Position numbers and translations under genes: made by a program. From the NCBI GenBank assembly GCA_937915915.1, contig CALGGN010000268.1, positions 1 through 10,555 on the forward strand: DNA of 10,555 nucleotides, given 5' to 3'. This document shows positions 1-6,749 of this stretch, piece by piece. The notes beneath the pieces are model-generated. The model saw only the letters and a list, made by a program, of their open reading frames with translations. It made no database searches and was not told the origin of the DNA. The stretch comes from an uncultured Selenomonas sp. (lineage in GTDB: Bacteria; Bacillota; Negativicutes; Selenomonadales; Selenomonadaceae). Positions within the stretch are counted from its first letter, which is position 1. Each line of letters opens with the position of its first letter.

Positions 1-778
1 GAACCTTCTGGATTGCGCGGTCGTCCAGCATGACGATATCCTCGAACACGAACATGAGGCGCTTGATTTCCTCCGCAAGTTCCGGATTGTCCACTTCGAG
101 CGTCTCGACAATGGATTTTTCTGTCGCGCGATCCACGCGATTGAGGACTTCGACAATGGCCTTGACACCGCCCGCAGACGCAAAGTCCTGCGTCATGAGC
201 GATGACAGCTTCCGCTCCAGCACACGCTCCACCTCTCGTATCACATCCGGCGACGTGCGATCCATGACCGCGATGCGCTTTGCCACATCCGCCTGGGATT
301 CCTGCGGCAGGGAACCGAGCACAACCGCGGCCTGATCCGGCTCCAAATACGCCATGACCAGCGCAATGGTCTGCGGATGCTCGTTCTGGATGAAGTTCAA
401 CAGCTGCGACGGATCCGTCTTCCGCAGGAAATCGAAAGGACGCACCTGCAGGCTCGTCGTGAGGCGATTGATGATATCCATCGCCTTTTCCGAGCCGAGT
501 GCCTTCTCCAGCACGTTCTGCGCATATTCCAGACCGCCGGTCGAGATGTAGTCCTGCGCCATGGCCATCTGGTAGAATTCGCTGATGACAGCCGCCTTCT
601 GCTCCGCGCTCACCTGCTTGTGGTTCGCGATTTCCAGCGTTACGCGCTCAATCTCGTCATCATCCATATGCTGGAACAGCTTCGCCGAATACTCCGGCCC
701 AATGGCAATGAAAAGAATTGCTGCTTTTTCCTGAGGGGAGAGTTCCCCCTCATCCGAACTGCCATACATATCTGCCAT
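1..778 (-). CDS. fliG: Flagellar motor switch protein FliG (3' end cut by window)
   Basis: FliG sits on the cytoplasmic face of the MS ring, joins FliF to the FliM/FliN C-ring and carries the torque-generating surface facing the stator. The frame is open from ATG at 778 to the window edge and gives 259 residues of a protein that is usually about 335 to 345 long. Visible hallmarks are an N-terminal FliF-binding region (about 14 to 110), the middle-domain EHPQ motif at 133-136 followed by TIALVMAYL, a Gly-Gly linker at 203-204, and the MFVFEDIVMLDD stretch at 242-253 that leads into the C-terminal domain. The charged torque helix lies beyond the window. The start is 3 bases after the fliF stop, with GGAGG in the end of fliF about 11 bases upstream, so translation is probably coupled. 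An ATG three codons further in is a possible alternative start. Identification is very secure. Confidence 0.96.
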   Translation of the reverse strand, partial: MADMYGSSDEGELSPQEKAAILFIAIGPEYSAKLFQHMDDDEIERVTLEIANHKQVSAEQKAAVISEFYQMAMAQDYISTGGLEYAQNVLEKALGSEKAMDIINRLTTSLQVRPFDFLRKTDPSQLLNFIQNEHPQTIALVMAYLEPDQAAVVLGSLPQESQADVAKRIAVMDRTSPDVIREVERVLERKLSSLMTQDFASAGGVKAIVEVLNRVDRATEKSIVETLEVDNPELAEEIKRLMFVFEDIVMLDDRAIQKV

Positions 779-781
779 ATA

Positions 782-2380
782 CTATTCATCCTCCGCAAGC
801 CAAGTCTTGATCAGCATCGCGACCTCAGCCGGCTTATTGTCGATGAGGTTCAGCAGAGCCTGCCGCTCGGATATCTGCTGCTTCTCCTCCTCAGTAAGCT
901 CTTCTTCCTGGACCTGACCAGCAGCAACCGCAAGCGCACGCGCTTCTTCCTCGGCCCGCTGGGCAGCCAGTTCCTCTTGACGCCTTGCCTCTTCGATAGC
1001 TTCCCTCTCCAGTCGCTTCTTGCGCTTGTACCAGTAAATACTGCCCGCAATCAACAGCAAGATCAGCAACGGAATGCCAACCTTGAGATAGAACTCGCGT
1101 GCCTCGCGGTCCCTCGCCTCCTGCTCTGCCGCAGCACGGCGATCCCTTGCCTCTGTGCTGAACGGCAGCGGTTCAACGGAAATCGTATCCCCGCGATCCG
1201 GATTGATGCCCGCCGCAGAACTCACGGAGCGCACCAAGCTCTCCTGCTGCGCGGCCGTAATGGTGTCATTCACGAGCACCGCCACGGTCAAACGGCGAAT
1301 GGAACCGGGAGATGCGACAATCTTCTGGTTCTCCTCATTCACTTCATAATTCTTTGTGGATTCCTTGCGCTCGTATTCCGCGTTCGCCTGGTTCTCCTCC
1401 GCCACATAGCCCGGCACATTGGCCTGCACTCCTGCAGGTCCGCCCGGCTGATTCGACGTGCCGTTGTAGCTTTCGCTGATATCCTGCTGGCTGCGGATGA
1501 TGCCCGCATCATCCACGACCGGAGTAAAGGTCTGCCGATTCGTCTGGCGCTGGTCGAAATCCAATTCCAGACTCACGCGAACAAACGCGCTGCCTTCCCC
1601 AAGGCTTTGATCCAAGAGCGTCTGCAGATTATCCTGCATCTGCAGCTGCATCTTGCGCGTCATCTCAATCTGTGTCAGCGTCTTCTGGCTGACATTCTTT
1701 TCCTCATTCTCTTCATCATCCGGATCGTTCAGAATGCGTCCGGTCTCATTGACCACCGTAATATTTTCCGGCAGAAGCCCCTGAATGCTGTGCGCTGCCA
1801 GATTCACGATTCCCTTGATTTCTTTTTTGGATAATTGCGTGTCCGGCTTCAGAATCAGCATGATGGATGCTGTCGCCGGCTTTTCATTCTTCTTATAAAG
1901 ACTGTCCTCCGGAAGCACGATATGCACGCGCGCCTTCTGTACCGCCGGCACCTGCTCGATGGTACGGGTCAGTTCCCCCTGCAGGGCCTGCAGGTAATTC
2001 ACCTTGTTCTGGAACTCTGTTACGCCCAGCTTGCTGTCGTCAAAAATCTCAAAACCCTTTTCCCCGCGGGGAAGCCCCTCTGTTGCAAGCGATAATCTCG
2101 TATCGTGAACCTGGGCTGACGGCACCAGAATCGTAGTTCCCGTCTTGCTTTCTTCCACCTTGTACTCTACCTTGGACTCCTGCAGGCGGGCAACCACATC
2201 ACCCGCGTCCTTCGTCTCCAAGTTCGTGTACAAAGGCACAAGATCCGGCTTGCTGCCATACCAGAAGCTGATTCCAAGGATTGCAACCAGGAGAACTGCA
2301 ACAGAGCCAAGCATGATATATCGTTGTCGATTGCTGAAACGGTTCCACAGCTGCAGATACCGTTCTTTCCAATCTGCCAT
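782..2380 (-). CDS. fliF: Flagellar MS-ring protein FliF
   Basis: FliF forms the membrane ring on which the basal body, export gate and rotor are built. The 532-residue protein has the expected plan. A short cytoplasmic N-terminus is followed by a first membrane helix (about 22-41). The periplasmic ring-building domains of the YscJ/FliF type follow, with an N-terminal motif region around QGELTRTIEQ (133-142) and VHIVLPEDS (152-160). A less conserved Gly/Asn-rich loop lies at about 300-330, and a second membrane helix at about 430-450 ends in a basic KRKKR cluster. A charged, probably coiled-coil tail (about 455-508) leads to the FliG-binding end (NLIDNKPAEVAMLIKTWLAE, 511-530). The ATG at 2380 has AAGGG about 9 bases upstream. 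Length is normal to slightly short for the family. It lies 40 bases after fliE and 3 bases before fliG. Confidence 0.98.
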   Translation of the reverse strand: MADWKERYLQLWNRFSNRQRYIMLGSVAVLLVAILGISFWYGSKPDLVPLYTNLETKDAGDVVARLQESKVEYKVEESKTGTTILVPSAQVHDTRLSLATEGLPRGEKGFEIFDDSKLGVTEFQNKVNYLQALQGELTRTIEQVPAVQKARVHIVLPEDSLYKKNEKPATASIMLILKPDTQLSKKEIKGIVNLAAHSIQGLLPENITVVNETGRILNDPDDEENEEKNVSQKTLTQIEMTRKMQLQMQDNLQTLLDQSLGEGSAFVRVSLELDFDQRQTNRQTFTPVVDDAGIIRSQQDISESYNGTSNQPGGPAGVQANVPGYVAEENQANAEYERKESTKNYEVNEENQKIVASPGSIRRLTVAVLVNDTITAAQQESLVRSVSSAAGINPDRGDTISVEPLPFSTEARDRRAAAEQEARDREAREFYLKVGIPLLILLLIAGSIYWYKRKKRLEREAIEEARRQEELAAQRAEEEARALAVAAGQVQEEELTEEEKQQISERQALLNLIDNKPAEVAMLIKTWLAEDE

Positions 2381-2420
2381 GATCTCAATCCCTTCACGTC
2401 CGTTTAATCAATCACCCAAA

Positions 2421-2723
2421 TCACACCTGCATGCGCATGATTTCCTGATAGGCAGACGTCGCCCGGTTGCGCAGCTGAAGGGTAAGCTGCAGCGCGATTT
2501 CCGCTTTCTGGGCCGCAACGACGACCTGCGAAATGTCATCCACACGTCCCGCAGCCAATGCTGCCTTCCACTCGTCTGATTTCAGTTGAAGCTGATTGAC
2601 ATCCTTTAGCTCATCCGCCAGGAACTCGCCAAAGCTCTTGGGCTTTTCCGCCTCCTGTGTCTCGCCCAGATGGCTTGTGCCCCGCATTTGGACAGGGGTC
2701 ATCTGCAACGGCTCTATCTGCAT
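2421..2723 (-). CDS. fliE: Flagellar hook-basal body complex protein FliE
   Basis: FliE is the small adaptor between the MS ring/export gate and the proximal rod, and is needed for export of rod subunits. The 100-residue protein is of standard length. Its N-terminal third is variable (Met, Gln and Pro-rich). The conserved part begins at SFGEFLADELKDVN (30-43) and ends with the diagnostic C-terminus ALQLTLQLRNRATSAYQEIM (77-96). The ATG at 2723 is preceded by AGGTGAT at a sensible distance. It follows flgC after 18 bases and precedes fliF by 40, in the canonical flgB-flgC-fliE-fliF-fliG order. Confidence 0.97.
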   Translation of the reverse strand: MQIEPLQMTPVQMRGTSHLGETQEAEKPKSFGEFLADELKDVNQLQLKSDEWKAALAAGRVDDISQVVVAAQKAEIALQLTLQLRNRATSAYQEIMRMQV

Positions 2724-2741
2724 CTTCCCATCACCTCACTC

Positions 2742-3191
2742 TTAATTTCCGCCAATTTCCAAGGCTTTCATCGCCATGCTCTTGGCCGCGTTCATCGTCG
2801 TCGTGTTCGCCTCATAGGCGCGGGAGGCTGTGATCATATCCACCATCTCCGCCACGATATTGACATTCGGGCGCTCCACATAGCCATCCGCATTCGCGTC
2901 CGGATGGCCCGGATCGTAGACCAAGGGACCCTGCGTATCATCCTCCTCGATGCGCACAGCACGCACGCCCTCGCCTACCTTCAACTTGCCCATGGAGTGC
3001 ACCAGGAATTTCTCAAAGCTCTTTCCCTTTGCATCCCGCGGCTGGAACACGACATAACGGCGATGATAGGCACCGCCCTCCTGCGTCCTTGTGGTATTCG
3101 CATTCGCGATATTGTTGGATATGACATCCATGCGCAGGCGCTCCGCCGTGAGGCCGGAAGCTGCCGCATCGATTCCCAGAAACATGCCCAT
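2742..3191 (-). CDS. flgC: Flagellar basal-body rod protein FlgC
   Basis: FlgC is a proximal rod subunit exported through the flagellar type III apparatus and assembled in the periplasmic space. The 149-residue protein has the two terminal signatures of axial proteins. The N-terminal coiled region contains VISNNIANANTTRT (23-36), and the C-terminal helix contains NVNIVAEMVDMITASRAYEA (109-128). The stretch between them, with DTQGPLVYDPGHPDA, is typical of FlgC and not of the shorter FlgB. The ATG at 3191 has GGAG 7 bases upstream, whereas the in-frame ATG at 3185 is less well placed. The gene follows flgB after 29 bases. Confidence 0.97.
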   Translation of the reverse strand: MGMFLGIDAAASGLTAERLRMDVISNNIANANTTRTQEGGAYHRRYVVFQPRDAKGKSFEKFLVHSMGKLKVGEGVRAVRIEEDDTQGPLVYDPGHPDANADGYVERPNVNIVAEMVDMITASRAYEANTTTMNAAKSMAMKALEIGGN

Positions 3192-3220
3192 ACCGATTCT
3201 CCATTCCTATAAAAATGTGA

Positions 3221-3649
3221 TCAACTCTGCCCGCTTGTGATGACAGACTTCAGCTTGGCAAAATGCTCCTTCATCTCCGTCGCCAGCGCATTGTAATACA
3301 GCTGGTTCTTGGCAAGGCTTGCCATCTCCATGTCAATGTCCACATTATTGTCATCCACGCGCATGATGGTGGTCTCATCCCTCTGGATGACCGGCGCAGC
3401 CTTTCGATGAACCTCCATGGGCAAATGCTTGTCATGGGTGCGGACCATCTTCAGGCGTCTGCCTGCCTCTTCATCTCCGTAGATTTCCTTCGCAAGCAGA
3501 TCCTCAAAGATCACATCGCTCTTCCGGAAATTCGGCGTATTCACATTCGCGATATTGTCGCTGATGACCTCATGCCTCATGCTGGCAGCTTCCATACCGC
3601 GCTGCATGTAGTCGATCGTAGCGGAATTGACAATCTGTTCCAGCAACAT
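3221..3649 (-). CDS. flgB: Flagellar basal-body rod protein FlgB
   Basis: FlgB is a proximal rod subunit and the first gene of this flagellar operon. The axial-protein motif VISDNIANVNTPNFRKSDVI is present near the N-terminus. The C-terminus carries the family pattern VDIDMEMASLAKNQLYYNAL, followed by a helix ending in LKSVITSGQS. I place the start at ATG 3649 (142 residues, starting MLLEQ). AAAGGG at 3657-3662 lies 7 bases before it. The longer open frame would begin with GTG at 3655, which is only 1 base from that ribosome-binding site. The gene is separated from codY by a terminator and has its own apparent promoter. Confidence 0.96.
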   Translation of the reverse strand: MLLEQIVNSATIDYMQRGMEAASMRHEVISDNIANVNTPNFRKSDVIFEDLLAKEIYGDEEAGRRLKMVRTHDKHLPMEVHRKAAPVIQRDETTIMRVDDNNVDIDMEMASLAKNQLYYNALATEMKEHFAKLKSVITSGQS

Positions 3650-3656
3650 GGACACA

Positions 3657-3662
3657 CCCTTT
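3657..3662 (-). promoter_or_regulatory. flgB ribosome-binding site that decides the start
   Basis: On the minus strand AAAGGG lies 7 bases before ATG 3649 and only 1 base before the in-frame GTG at 3655. The spacing favours the ATG. Confidence 0.75.
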
Positions 3663-3719
3663 CAAACGATAACAATAATCGGTATATCATATATCATGAC
3701 AGAGTTTCCACTTCGTACA

Positions 3720-3748
3720 ATTCTACATTAAGGGAACAACTCCTTCAA
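3720..3748 (-). promoter_or_regulatory. Candidate sigma-A promoter of the flgB operon
   Basis: On the minus strand TTGAAG (3743-3748, 4 of 6 to TTGACA) and TAGAAT (3720-3725, 5 of 6 to TATAAT) are separated by exactly 17 bases. Transcription would start near 3713, giving a leader of about 64 bases before flgB. The site lies just past the codY terminator, where a new promoter is needed. The leader also contains a 7-base tandem repeat (ATATCAT twice, 3684-3697, plus-strand reading). I saw no better pair in the interval. This is a consensus match only. Confidence 0.55.
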
Positions 3749-3816
3749 ATTTTATCACTTTTTCTCCATTTTTAGAAGTGCTTCCTGAAATTTTCTTGAG
3801 AAAAGTTTTCCGAAAG

Positions 3817-3852
3817 AAAATAAAAAAGCCAGGATATCGCCATCCTGGCTTT
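3817..3852 (-). terminator. Rho-independent terminator after codY
   Basis: On the minus strand AAAGCCAGGAT (3842-3852) and ATCCTGGCTTT (3825-3835) form an 11-base-pair perfect stem around a 6-base loop. It is followed by a T-rich run (TTTTTTATTTT, including the stem's last Ts) down to 3817. It begins 7 bases after the codY stop. The T tract lies on the minus-strand side only, so it acts on codY transcription and separates codY from the flagellar operon. Confidence 0.93.
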
Positions 3853-3859
3853 ACAAATA

Positions 3860-4636
3860 TCACTTCCTCAGCTTCTGTACCTCTTCCAGCAGGTACTCAT
3901 TCAACACCTTGATGTAGGTTCCCTTCATCCCCAGGGATTTCGACTCGATCACTCCTGCCGACTCGAACTTGCGCAGGGCATTCACGATGACCGAGCGCGT
4001 GATCTTCACGCGGTCCGCGATCTTCGATGCAACCAGAAGCCCCTCCATACCGTTGAGCTCGCTCAGGATATTGACCGCCGCCTCAATCTCGGAATAGGAA
4101 AGGGTCTCCAAGGCAATCTTGACCGTGGCCTTCTTCCGCACCTCCAGCTCTACTTTCTGCGCATGATCGCGCAGCATCTCCATGCCCACGACCGTCGCTC
4201 CGTACTCGGAAAGCAGCAGATCGTCCTCGTCGAACTCCGAGTCATATTTTGCCATGATCAAGGTGCCGATGCGCTCGCCCACGCCATAGATGGGAACGAT
4301 CGTCGTGGTCTTGCCGTTGAACATGCATTTCGTATCATCCTCATAGGCGCACATGCCCGACTTGGAATGCAGGTTCGGGTTCGTCTCATCCATCCGATTG
4401 AGCCAGCTCACGTACGGTTTCGGAAACTTGCCCTGATTGATGACCTTGTCCACCATGACATCGCACTCAAAATCATCGATGAAAGCATACCCATAAATCT
4501 TTCCCTGCCGGTTCGTGATATAGACATTCGCATCCAGAACATTGCTCAGGACGCGCGAAATACCATCATATTCGACATTCTCAGACCTTTGGAGCAGCCG
4601 GTTGAGCCTCCTGGTTTTCTCTAATAATGTAGCCAT
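3860..4636 (-). CDS. codY: GTP- and branched-chain-amino-acid-sensing global regulator CodY
   Basis: CodY is the pleiotropic nutritional regulator of Firmicutes, usually repressing amino-acid, transport, motility and stationary-phase genes when GTP and branched-chain amino acids are plentiful. The 258-residue length is normal. Residues 1 to about 155 form the GAF-type effector domain (TTTIVPIYGVGERIGTL and SEYGATVVGMEMLR are highly conserved). Residues about 168-258 form the winged helix-turn-helix, with ASKIADRVKITRSVIVNALR at 203-222 followed by FESAGVIESKSLGMKGTY; Ser215 is conserved. Positions that contact isoleucine in the B. subtilis protein, as I recall them, are changed here (see findings). 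The ATG at 4636 has AAAGGAAG about 8 bases upstream. The gene is flanked by hslU and flgB as in B. subtilis, but has its own leader and a strong terminator. Confidence 0.97.
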   Translation of the reverse strand: MATLLEKTRRLNRLLQRSENVEYDGISRVLSNVLDANVYITNRQGKIYGYAFIDDFECDVMVDKVINQGKFPKPYVSWLNRMDETNPNLHSKSGMCAYEDDTKCMFNGKTTTIVPIYGVGERIGTLIMAKYDSEFDEDDLLLSEYGATVVGMEMLRDHAQKVELEVRKKATVKIALETLSYSEIEAAVNILSELNGMEGLLVASKIADRVKITRSVIVNALRKFESAGVIESKSLGMKGTYIKVLNEYLLEEVQKLRK

Positions 4637-4664
4637 GCAGCAATCTTCCTTTCGACCTCATCCA

Positions 4665-4722
4665 TGTGATATTCTCCGGTACATGGTACGCCAAACACTA
4701 TACTTGCTTCCATGATATCACA
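4665..4722 (-). repeat. Inverted repeat TGTGATAT / ATATCACA in the codY leader
   Basis: On the minus strand TGTGATAT (4715-4722) is matched by its exact reverse complement ATATCACA (4665-4672) 42 bases downstream. The first copy overlaps the palindrome TGATATCA (4713-4720). It could be a long-looped hairpin in the leader, a paired operator, or chance. Confidence 0.3.
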
Positions 4723-4753
4723 CTTCTCAAAAAAAACCTAGCCGAAAAAAGAA

Positions 4754-4768
4754 AATTTTTTTAAAATT
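4754..4768 (-). promoter_or_regulatory. Candidate CodY box upstream of codY (autoregulation)
   Basis: The minus strand reads AATTTTAAAAAAATT, which matches the CodY consensus AATTTTCWGAAAATT at 13 of 15 positions; positions 7 and 9 differ. It lies 118 bases before the codY ATG and directly downstream of the candidate -10 element, where binding would cover the start of transcription. The sequence is entirely A/T in an AT-rich gap, so a chance match is possible. Confidence 0.45.
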
Positions 4769-4798
4769 TTATAGATTGAGAATCAGCTAACTTATCAA
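4768..4798 (-). promoter_or_regulatory. Possible codY promoter at the end of hslU
   Basis: On the minus strand TTGATA (4793-4798, 5 of 6 to TTGACA) overlaps the hslU stop codon, and TATAAA (4768-4773, 5 of 6 to TATAAT) follows after 19 bases. That spacer is longer than the preferred 17, so the call is weak. If real, it would let codY be transcribed apart from hslVU and place the start inside the CodY-box match. Confidence 0.33.
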
Positions 4799-6198
4799 AG
4801 AATATATTGCGACAGATCGCGGTTCACCACGATATCCGAAAGTTTCTCGTCCACATAGGCCGCATCGATATGCACCTTCTGCCCGGTCATTTCCGGTGCT
4901 TCAAAGGAGATATCCTCCAAGAGCTTCTCCAGGAGCGTATGCAGGCGGCGTGCGCCGATATCCTCCGACTGCTCGTTGACATCACAGGCCAGCTCCGCCA
5001 GACGGCTGATTGCGCTGTCTTCAAACACGACCTCTACCTGCTCGGTTTCCAGAAGCGCGCGATACTGCTTCAAAAGCGCATTCTGCGGCTCCGTCAGGAT
5101 CTTCTCGAAATCCTCCTTGCGCAGGGATTTCAATTCCACGCGGATTGGGAAGCGCCCCTGAAGCTCAGGGATCAAATCCGAGGGCTTCGCCGTGTGGAAC
5201 GCGCCTGCCGCGATGAACAGGATGTGATCCGTCTTGACCGGACCGTACTTCGTCATGACCGTCGAACCCTCCACGATGGGAAGGATATCGCGCTGCACGC
5301 CTTCCCTGGAAACATCGGGGCCCGCCACGCCATCCTTGACCGCCACCTTGTCGATCTCATCGAGGAACACGATGCCGCTCTTCTCCGCCACATTCACGGC
5401 AGTCTCTGCCACCTCATCCATATCGATGAGCTTGTCCGCCTCTTCCTGGATAAAGATCTTGCGCGCCGCTGACACCGTCACCTTGCGCTTGCGGCGGCGC
5501 TTCGGCATGAGGCTGCCGATCATGTCCTGCAGATTGTCCCCCATGCCTTCGAGACTGGACCCGGAGAACATGCCTACCATCGGGCGGCTGGTTTCCTCCA
5601 CATCGATCTCGATCATCTCTTCTTCCAGTTCCCCTTTTTCCAGACGCTTGCGCACCCACTCGCGTCCCTTCTGGTACTTCGGCTCTTCTTTTTCCGGTTC
5701 CTTCTCTTCGTCACTCTCAACGCTGCCAAAGAGCCGCCCCAGCGGGTTCTGGGATTTCTTTGGCTCCGGCACGAACACATCCAGAATGCGCTCTTCCGCC
5801 AATTCCTTCGCCTTTTCCCTGACCTCCTCCGTGCGCTGCTGACGCACCATGCGCACGGCAATCTCCGCCAGATCCCGCACGATGGATTCCACATCCCGTC
5901 CCACATAGCCCACTTCGGTGAATTTCGTTGCCTCCACCTTGATGAACGGCGCCTTCACCAGACGCGCCAGACGTCTGGCGATCTCCGTCTTGCCGACGCC
6001 CGTCGAGCCGATCATGAGAATATTTTTCGGGATCACGTCGTCCCGCATCTCATCCGGAAGCTGGCGGCTGCGCCAGCGGTTCCTGAGCGCGATGGCAACC
6101 GAACGCTTCGCCGCATCCTGTCCGACGATATGCTTGTCCAGCTCTTCCACGATCTGGCGCGGTGTCTGCTCATTGACTCCGATCTGTTCCTTGTCCAT
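4795..6198 (-). CDS. hslU: ATP-dependent unfoldase HslU (ClpY)
   Basis: HslU is the hexameric AAA+ ATPase that recognises, unfolds and threads cytoplasmic substrates into the HslV peptidase. The 467 residues include the N-terminal TPRQIVEELDKHIVGQ signature (12-27), Walker A GSTGVGKT (64-71) and the substrate-gripping pore loop GYVG (97-100). The inserted I-domain (about 110-243) is charged and Lys/Glu-rich. Walker B IVFLDEIDK follows at 276-284, then ELQGRFPIRVEL with the probable arginine finger (345-356) and sensor-2 GARRLHT (415-421). The C-terminus DLSQYIL (461-467) is the tail that docks between HslV subunits. All catalytic motifs are intact. The start ATG directly follows the hslV stop (TAAATG), with GAGGAG 9 bases before it at 6208-6213, which implies coupled translation. 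Confidence 0.98.
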   Translation of the reverse strand: MDKEQIGVNEQTPRQIVEELDKHIVGQDAAKRSVAIALRNRWRSRQLPDEMRDDVIPKNILMIGSTGVGKTEIARRLARLVKAPFIKVEATKFTEVGYVGRDVESIVRDLAEIAVRMVRQQRTEEVREKAKELAEERILDVFVPEPKKSQNPLGRLFGSVESDEEKEPEKEEPKYQKGREWVRKRLEKGELEEEMIEIDVEETSRPMVGMFSGSSLEGMGDNLQDMIGSLMPKRRRKRKVTVSAARKIFIQEEADKLIDMDEVAETAVNVAEKSGIVFLDEIDKVAVKDGVAGPDVSREGVQRDILPIVEGSTVMTKYGPVKTDHILFIAAGAFHTAKPSDLIPELQGRFPIRVELKSLRKEDFEKILTEPQNALLKQYRALLETEQVEVVFEDSAISRLAELACDVNEQSEDIGARRLHTLLEKLLEDISFEAPEMTGQKVHIDAAYVDEKLSDIVVNRDLSQYIL

Positions 6199-6741
6199 TT
6201 AGTCCAGCTCCTCTACCTTGATATTGTGATTCGTGAACACGCAGATATCCGCCGCGATCACAAGTGCCTCCTGTGCAATTTCGGCAGCCGTCATATCCGT
6301 ATGCCTTGCCATGGCCCTGCCCGCAGCGAGCGCGAAAAAACCTCCCGACCCGATGGCTGCCACCTCTCCGTCCGGCTCAATGACTTCTCCATTGCCCGAC
6401 AGCATGAGGATGGTATTCCGATCGGCAACCAGCAGCAGCGCCTCCAGCTTCCTCAGGATCTTATCCGTTCGCCAGTCCTTTGCCAGCTCCACCGCCGCAC
6501 GCTGCAGATTCCCATGATAGGATTCCAGCTTTGCCTCGAACTTCTCGAACAGCGTGAATGCGTCCGCCACAGATCCGGCAAAACCCGCCAGCACCTTGTC
6601 ATGATAGAGTCTGCGCACTTTGCGCGCATTCGCCTTCATGATGGTCTGCTGCCCGAAGGTGACCTGCCCATCCCCCGCAATGGCTGTCTTGCCATCCTTG
6701 CGAACCGCCACGATTGTCGTTGCATGAAATGATGTGTCCAT
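6199..6741 (-). CDS. hslV: ATP-dependent protease peptidase subunit HslV (ClpQ)
   Basis: HslV is the dodecameric, proteasome-like N-terminal nucleophile peptidase that works with HslU. From ATG 6741 the protein is 180 residues and begins MDTSFHATTIVAVRKDG. The family nucleophile is the first Thr of TTI (Thr8 here), preceded by a 7-residue leader that would have to be removed. Other active-site features are present: GDGQVT (23-28) and Lys41 in ARKVR, equivalent to the catalytic Lys of the E. coli enzyme. LAGFAGSVADAFTLFEKFE and IGSGGFFALAAGRA are also typical. I choose ATG 6741 because AAGGAG at 6750-6755 lies 8 bases before it. The in-frame GTG at 6747 is only 2 bases from that site. The N-terminus resembles the Bacillus ClpQ form (MSSFHATT) and not the E. 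coli form (MTTI). The gene follows trmFO by 14 bases. Confidence 0.97.
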   Translation of the reverse strand: MDTSFHATTIVAVRKDGKTAIAGDGQVTFGQQTIMKANARKVRRLYHDKVLAGFAGSVADAFTLFEKFEAKLESYHGNLQRAAVELAKDWRTDKILRKLEALLLVADRNTILMLSGNGEVIEPDGEVAAIGSGGFFALAAGRAMARHTDMTAAEIAQEALVIAADICVFTNHNIKVEELD

Positions 6742-6749
6742 CTGCACCG

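Noticed and set aside
377..1834. A 485-codon open frame on the plus strand opposite fliF and fliG
   Set aside because: It runs antisense to two well conserved genes, shows no recognisable domain and has a composition rich in Arg, His and Leu typical of a mirrored frame in GC-rich DNA.
3674..3684. ACCGATTA upstream of flgB as a sigma-28 flagellar -10 element
   Set aside because: There is no TAAA-like -35 at about 15 bases, and flgB operons in Firmicutes are usually driven by the housekeeping sigma factor.
3684..3697. Two tandem copies of ATATCAT in the flgB leader as a regulatory repeat
   Set aside because: Only two short AT-rich copies, with no flanking symmetry; chance is the simplest explanation.
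4707..4730. TTGAGA with downstream TATAGT as a codY promoter
   Set aside because: The two elements are separated by 22 bases, too far for sigma-A, and no other -35 fits TATAGT at 16 to 18 bases.
4745..4773. AT-only hairpin followed by a T run as an hslU terminator
   Set aside because: AAAATTTT repeated around three bases can fold, but there is no G-C pair in the stem, so stability is poor. The dyad is better explained as the CodY-box match or as general AT-richness.
5487..5760. The low-complexity Lys/Glu-rich section of hslU as a sign of disruption or insertion
   Set aside because: This is the variable I-domain expected in HslU, and the frame and flanking motifs are intact.
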